A stretch of DNA of 64,000 bases from NCBI GenBank assembly GCA_009760855.2, contig WPIO01000347.1, positions 1 through 64,000 of the forward strand, read 5' to 3'. The DNA is from Cristatella mucedo (lineage: Eukaryota; Bryozoa; Phylactolaemata; Cristatellidae). The notes under the pieces are model-generated. The model ran no database searches. It was not told the origin of the DNA and was given only the letters and a program-made list of their open reading frames with translations. The position numbers were made by a program, and so were the translations under genes. Below, piece by piece: positions 60,867-64,000 of the stretch (the first letter of the stretch is position 1; every line of letters starts with the position of its first letter).

Positions 60867-63800
60867 GAAGAACGAGCTTGGTTGACGGGTCTTCGAAAAA
60901 GTCAGTGATTCCATGGTTGTCATTACATATTATAGAAATACGTGCTCTTGACATTCGGCTAAGATCAACTGAATGCATAAGCTCCTCGGTGGGATGTCTT
61001 ACACACCTAGTTAATGCCGTCCACTCATGCTGATGCAGCTCAATAGCCTGCGAACAGGTTATGACATTTCGCATCGTTTGAACCTGTCGCTGACGGAATT
61101 GCACTAGCTTAACAGGTTATACTGGACGGTAAGATAAAGATCACGAAGATATAGGTGATTGCTGTAGGTGATAGTGGGCGTGCTAGTCGTTCGCAAATCT
61201 TATTCGATGAAGGGATACTGATAAGAGGTGGTCATCTATCCAACTACTGCTAGCCCCACTGAGCTCTCTCCGAACTCAGTAAACTTTCAGCAGTGCCGGA
61301 TTTTACAGGTAATCGATCGTACTGCCGTGCTCCACCATCGTAAAAAAACCGTCAGTTACCGACAAGGCACATTGTATACACCAATCGTTGGACCCAAATG
61401 CCTCATTAACCTGAATTGTGGGCTAATGCCTTGAGTCCACTTTAAACGTGAAACACTCAGGTAGAAAATATACGTCGAGACGTTACCCTAAGCGTTTACT
61501 AGTTTAATTGCAGCCGTTTGCACCAGCTTTATAAGCGATTACCCTCGGTAATACAGTGGTGCAGCTTGTCGTATGGTCACTTGTCCAGGAGATGGGATGA
61601 ATGTGGGAAACCGATATGACCACAGCTATTACTACTTCTAGTGGAATTGCAGGCATTTCAGTGGATTGTCGTAAACTCAATGAGATCGGGAGACTACTCA
61701 GTGTCCTCACAGTCGCCGTGTCCACGAACACAAGAACTAGGTTCATTAGGAAGTCGATGTAAAGCGATGACCACTCGGAATTGTCACGTCAAAATACACA
61801 CGTCCAGTTAGATTTGACGCACTCTTACATATTTCTATAGGTCAGATGATGGGATTAGTATACATTGTAAGTCAATAGCTTAGAAATTTATCGAAAGTGT
61901 CTCCTCGATGAAGCTCTCTGACGTAATGGTGAAGACATACAATCAACGACACGGATAAGGTGCCCCCAACCAGCCTGCCTGCAAATGCACGAGCACATTC
62001 ATAAGGGGCAGCAGTGGAAAAACGTTAGTACCACCTCATCCTGAATCGATAATCACATGGAAATGCAAAGCAAACTGTTGCTACAAGCAATAAGAAAACC
62101 TTTTACACTGTCGAACACTTAGAAAGTGCAGGTTTTCCAGCTTAGCTAGATTATTCTTGCTCATTTCTCATCTGAGTGACAGCAAGCCTAACTATTGAGC
62201 AGCTCGGGGGCAAGTAGTGAGTCATGGCAGGTTTTGAACTTCTTTAGATGCCTATTTTACGTTGTTTATTCGTTCCTTTCAATTAAGCCCTCGATCGAAG
62301 AGGTTTCCCCCACCCAAGCCCATTATTAGCTGCTGCTTGTATGCTCCTGACCGGTGGGTGTACTTGATTCGTAATCCTATTCTGCAAGACAGTACTTCGA
62401 TTCTCTCTGCGACCTACAAGCATGCCGAGGTGCCCGTTTTATTAGGGCTTGTGAAGGAATTTTAAGAGTATTCCTAAAACAAAAATTGAAGCCGCATATC
62501 ATTAGAGCTAAACTGTTGAATCCATTTTTCTTCAGGGCCGACGGGAAAACCTGCGTCCTTTTAACAATCGAGGTGGTCGTGTTTTTAAATTCCGCCCATA
62601 TGAGAAACCATATTCAAATGTACAAATGGCTGTAATTGCCGATGAGAATACTTTGCAGCAGTACAAACAGAAACTCTTCAATAAGCTAAGAATGTCATTA
62701 CTTAAACATTATCGTTAAATAGCGATCTGAAATGTTGAGGAAAACCAATTTCTAACTGGTCCGTGCATTAGCCTAAAAGTACAAAAAAAATTTAAAAAGA
62801 TAATTAGAGGTCATTTAGTCATTGCACTATCTGCAGAGGACATGCAAGCACATGCAATCTAGGCATGCTATAAATAATTTTCAGTAGGTAGCCCAGAAAA
62901 TGTACTAACCCTGCTAGCAAACAATACTTGCAGGCCCACCCCAGCAAGAAATAAGCAAACACGTTTCAGTGCTTTATACAACCTTACCGATGTCAGCCGT
63001 TCCAAACCATCAGGCAGACTTGACAGGCCGCAACCCCCAATGCTAAGCTTCTTCAGTGCTTTCAGTTGACATAAGAATGAAGGTACTTCTTCGAGAGTGC
63101 CATTCCAGCTGATATCGAGCTTCTCGAGCTAAACGACATTTGTTTCTGATGAAAGGTATGTTAAAGAATAAGAAATTCACAAGTGAAAACCGACACGTAA
63201 CATCTAACGTATACACATACATGCCTAAACGACGGCTTCTACAATTTTCAGGTAGAGCCAATCATATTTCAATGCAGCTGGTATGCAGTAAGAGGTTGAC
63301 GTCATCGAATAATAGAAATAAGAATCTCTGTACAACCTATAAGCAACTTCTTATCCATAGAAAAGTGATGGCTTCTTAGGTCGTTAGCCCCCATGCACTT
63401 GTTCATAGTAACTGATACGTTTGCCGTTAGAGGTATATGCATAGTGCCTACTGTTTTTTGATGCAGTAATTTCACAGTTCTAGTTCCAGCAGTCCCTGAA
63501 AACCACAAAATCTCTAGCACTATCAGCATTCACATTGTCGGAAATACAGACATCTACTCGTGGCTCAATGTTTACGTACTGGCTAAAATCATGAGTTGTG
63601 AACGATTAGTGTGTTGACTTGCTGCAAAATCTATGCTATGCCAAGCTGCTGGCTAGTTCACTGATTGCATAGGCCGTGCAGCAGTTAACACTATTAAACT
63701 GACACATAAACCTTAAAATGTTGCAACATTAGGCCGCCTAACGTTCAAATTGCACCAACCCAAGGTCCTATCAAAACCGTTTGTTAAAACGCTTAACAAA

Positions 63801-63974
63801 CGCTACTGGTTGTAATCTTTTGACCTATTTAGTTTGCTAAATTACAGCCTGCTTTTCCGATAAAGGCCTACAGTTGTTCTCCTGTCTTTTAAATATACCA
63901 CTTCTTCTCAGCAGCCCAGTTAGGCTTAATATTAATTAGTCCATGCCGGTACTAAGGCATAAAGCAGCCTCATC
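60867..63974. repeat. Tandem LRR-cassette unit U5
   Basis: A complete copy with the start landmark (here tggttgac) at 60879 and LRR exon E5 inside. It is colinear with U2-U4. Confidence 0.92.
62988..63128 (-). CDS. LRR cassette exon E5 (unit U5)
   Basis: A 141-nt phase 0-0 exon encoding LEKLDISWNGTLEEVPSFLC then QLKALKKLSIGGCGLSSLPD and GLERLTS. It is the most 5' cassette in the window. The array continues past 64000, so more copies are expected upstream in the transcript. Splice sites match the other cassettes exactly. Confidence 0.88.
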
Positions 63975-64000
63975 GAAGAACGAGGTTGCTTGACGGGTCT
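63975..64000. repeat. Start of tandem unit U6 (cut by window end)
   Basis: The first 26 bases of another unit, including the tgcttgac landmark at 63987, so the array continues beyond the window. Confidence 0.8.

Larger units (their letters stand above)
17465..64000 (-). other. Gene span: 3' part of an LRR-Roc-COR-CARD gene
   Basis: This is a gene model assembled from nine exons on the minus strand. The LRR exons and the start of the Roc-COR exon are joined in phase 0. The Roc-COR exon ends one base into a codon, and the first CARD exon begins with the two bases that complete it (Ala). The two CARD exons join in phase 0 and the second ends in TAA. About 1030 residues are encoded in the window, and more LRR exons probably lie beyond 64000. 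Introns of about 10 kb and 13 kb are filled by LINEs, SINEs and a gypsy relic. Roco proteins use Roc-COR as a GTP-controlled dimerisation switch, and CARDs recruit caspases or other CARD adaptors. A role as an intracellular immune or cell-death sensor is inference. Skipped exons inside the large introns cannot be excluded without RNA data. Confidence 0.8.

Noticed and set aside
51539-61104. A minus-strand ~80-codon frame (ELHQHEWTALTR, SRARISIICNDNHG) in U2, U3 and U5, vaguely caspase- or death-fold-like
   Set aside because: A one-base insertion breaks it in U1 and U4, it has no clear splice pair, and the resemblance is to a few residues only.
48794-61434. A plus-strand 94-codon open frame (starting MVVIYATTAC) repeated in U1-U3
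   Set aside because: It is frameshifted by an A-run length change in U4 and U5, has no recognisable motif and lies in intron of the opposite-strand gene. Conservation follows from recent unit duplication.
49075-61746. A minus-strand ~80-codon frame in every unit (starting MYLVLVFSDTATV)
   Set aside because: It is open in all five units, but the substitutions are not biased to silent sites and there is no motif or splice context. It is best explained as duplicated non-coding DNA.
1-64000. CRISPR arrays, operons, riboswitches or phage features
   Set aside because: The repeats are kilobase-scale units, SINEs or microsatellites. Gene structure is intron-containing and eukaryotic.

Overview
The window is invertebrate metazoan genomic DNA. 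Single exons are separated by kilobases of decayed transposons, splice junctions follow GT/AG, there are tRNA-derived SINEs, and no prokaryotic operons are present. The mix of CR1/L2-type LINEs, Ty3/gypsy relics, hAT elements and a Roco-family gene suits a marine or freshwater invertebrate such as a lophotrochozoan. The sequence alone does not fix the lineage.

The one host gene I can support runs on the minus strand and fills most of the window (17465 to beyond 64000; the 5' end lies outside). In transcript order it has five near-identical 141-nt LRR exons (62988-63128, 59881-60021, 56774-56914, 53664-53804, 50558-50698), a divergent 105-nt LRR exon (43998-44102), and a 1963-nt exon (31949-33911) carrying the last LRRs, a Roc GTPase and a COR domain. 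Two small exons follow (18379-18542 and 17465-17629) that together encode a CARD and the stop codon. Every junction is phase-compatible. The predicted product is an LRR-Roc-COR-CARD protein: an LRR sensor, a Roco GTPase switch and a death-fold signalling domain. This resembles an NLR with NACHT replaced by Roc-COR.

From about 48.44 kb to the window end the DNA is a head-to-tail array of about 3.107-kb units: five complete, a sixth beginning, and a degenerate one at 46.48-48.44 kb. Each complete unit carries one intact phase 0-0 exon encoding two LRRs. Exon differences between units are almost all amino-acid changing, and several fall on predicted concave-face LRR positions, while adjacent intron is more conserved. 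This looks like an expanding, diversifying LRR cassette inside an immune-type gene.

The remaining sequence is transposon sediment. It includes many 5'-truncated copies of one CR1/L2-like LINE family (two with recognisable endonuclease and RT) ending in a hairpin and an (ATT)n tail, and an older LINE subfamily present twice. A tRNA-SINE shares the LINE's 3' tail, and a second tRNA-SINE family is present in two inverted copies. There are also two SPIN/URR1-like hAT MITEs, a DUF4371-type hAT transposase relic, a gypsy integrase relic interrupted by a SINE, a third short repeat family, and microsatellites.
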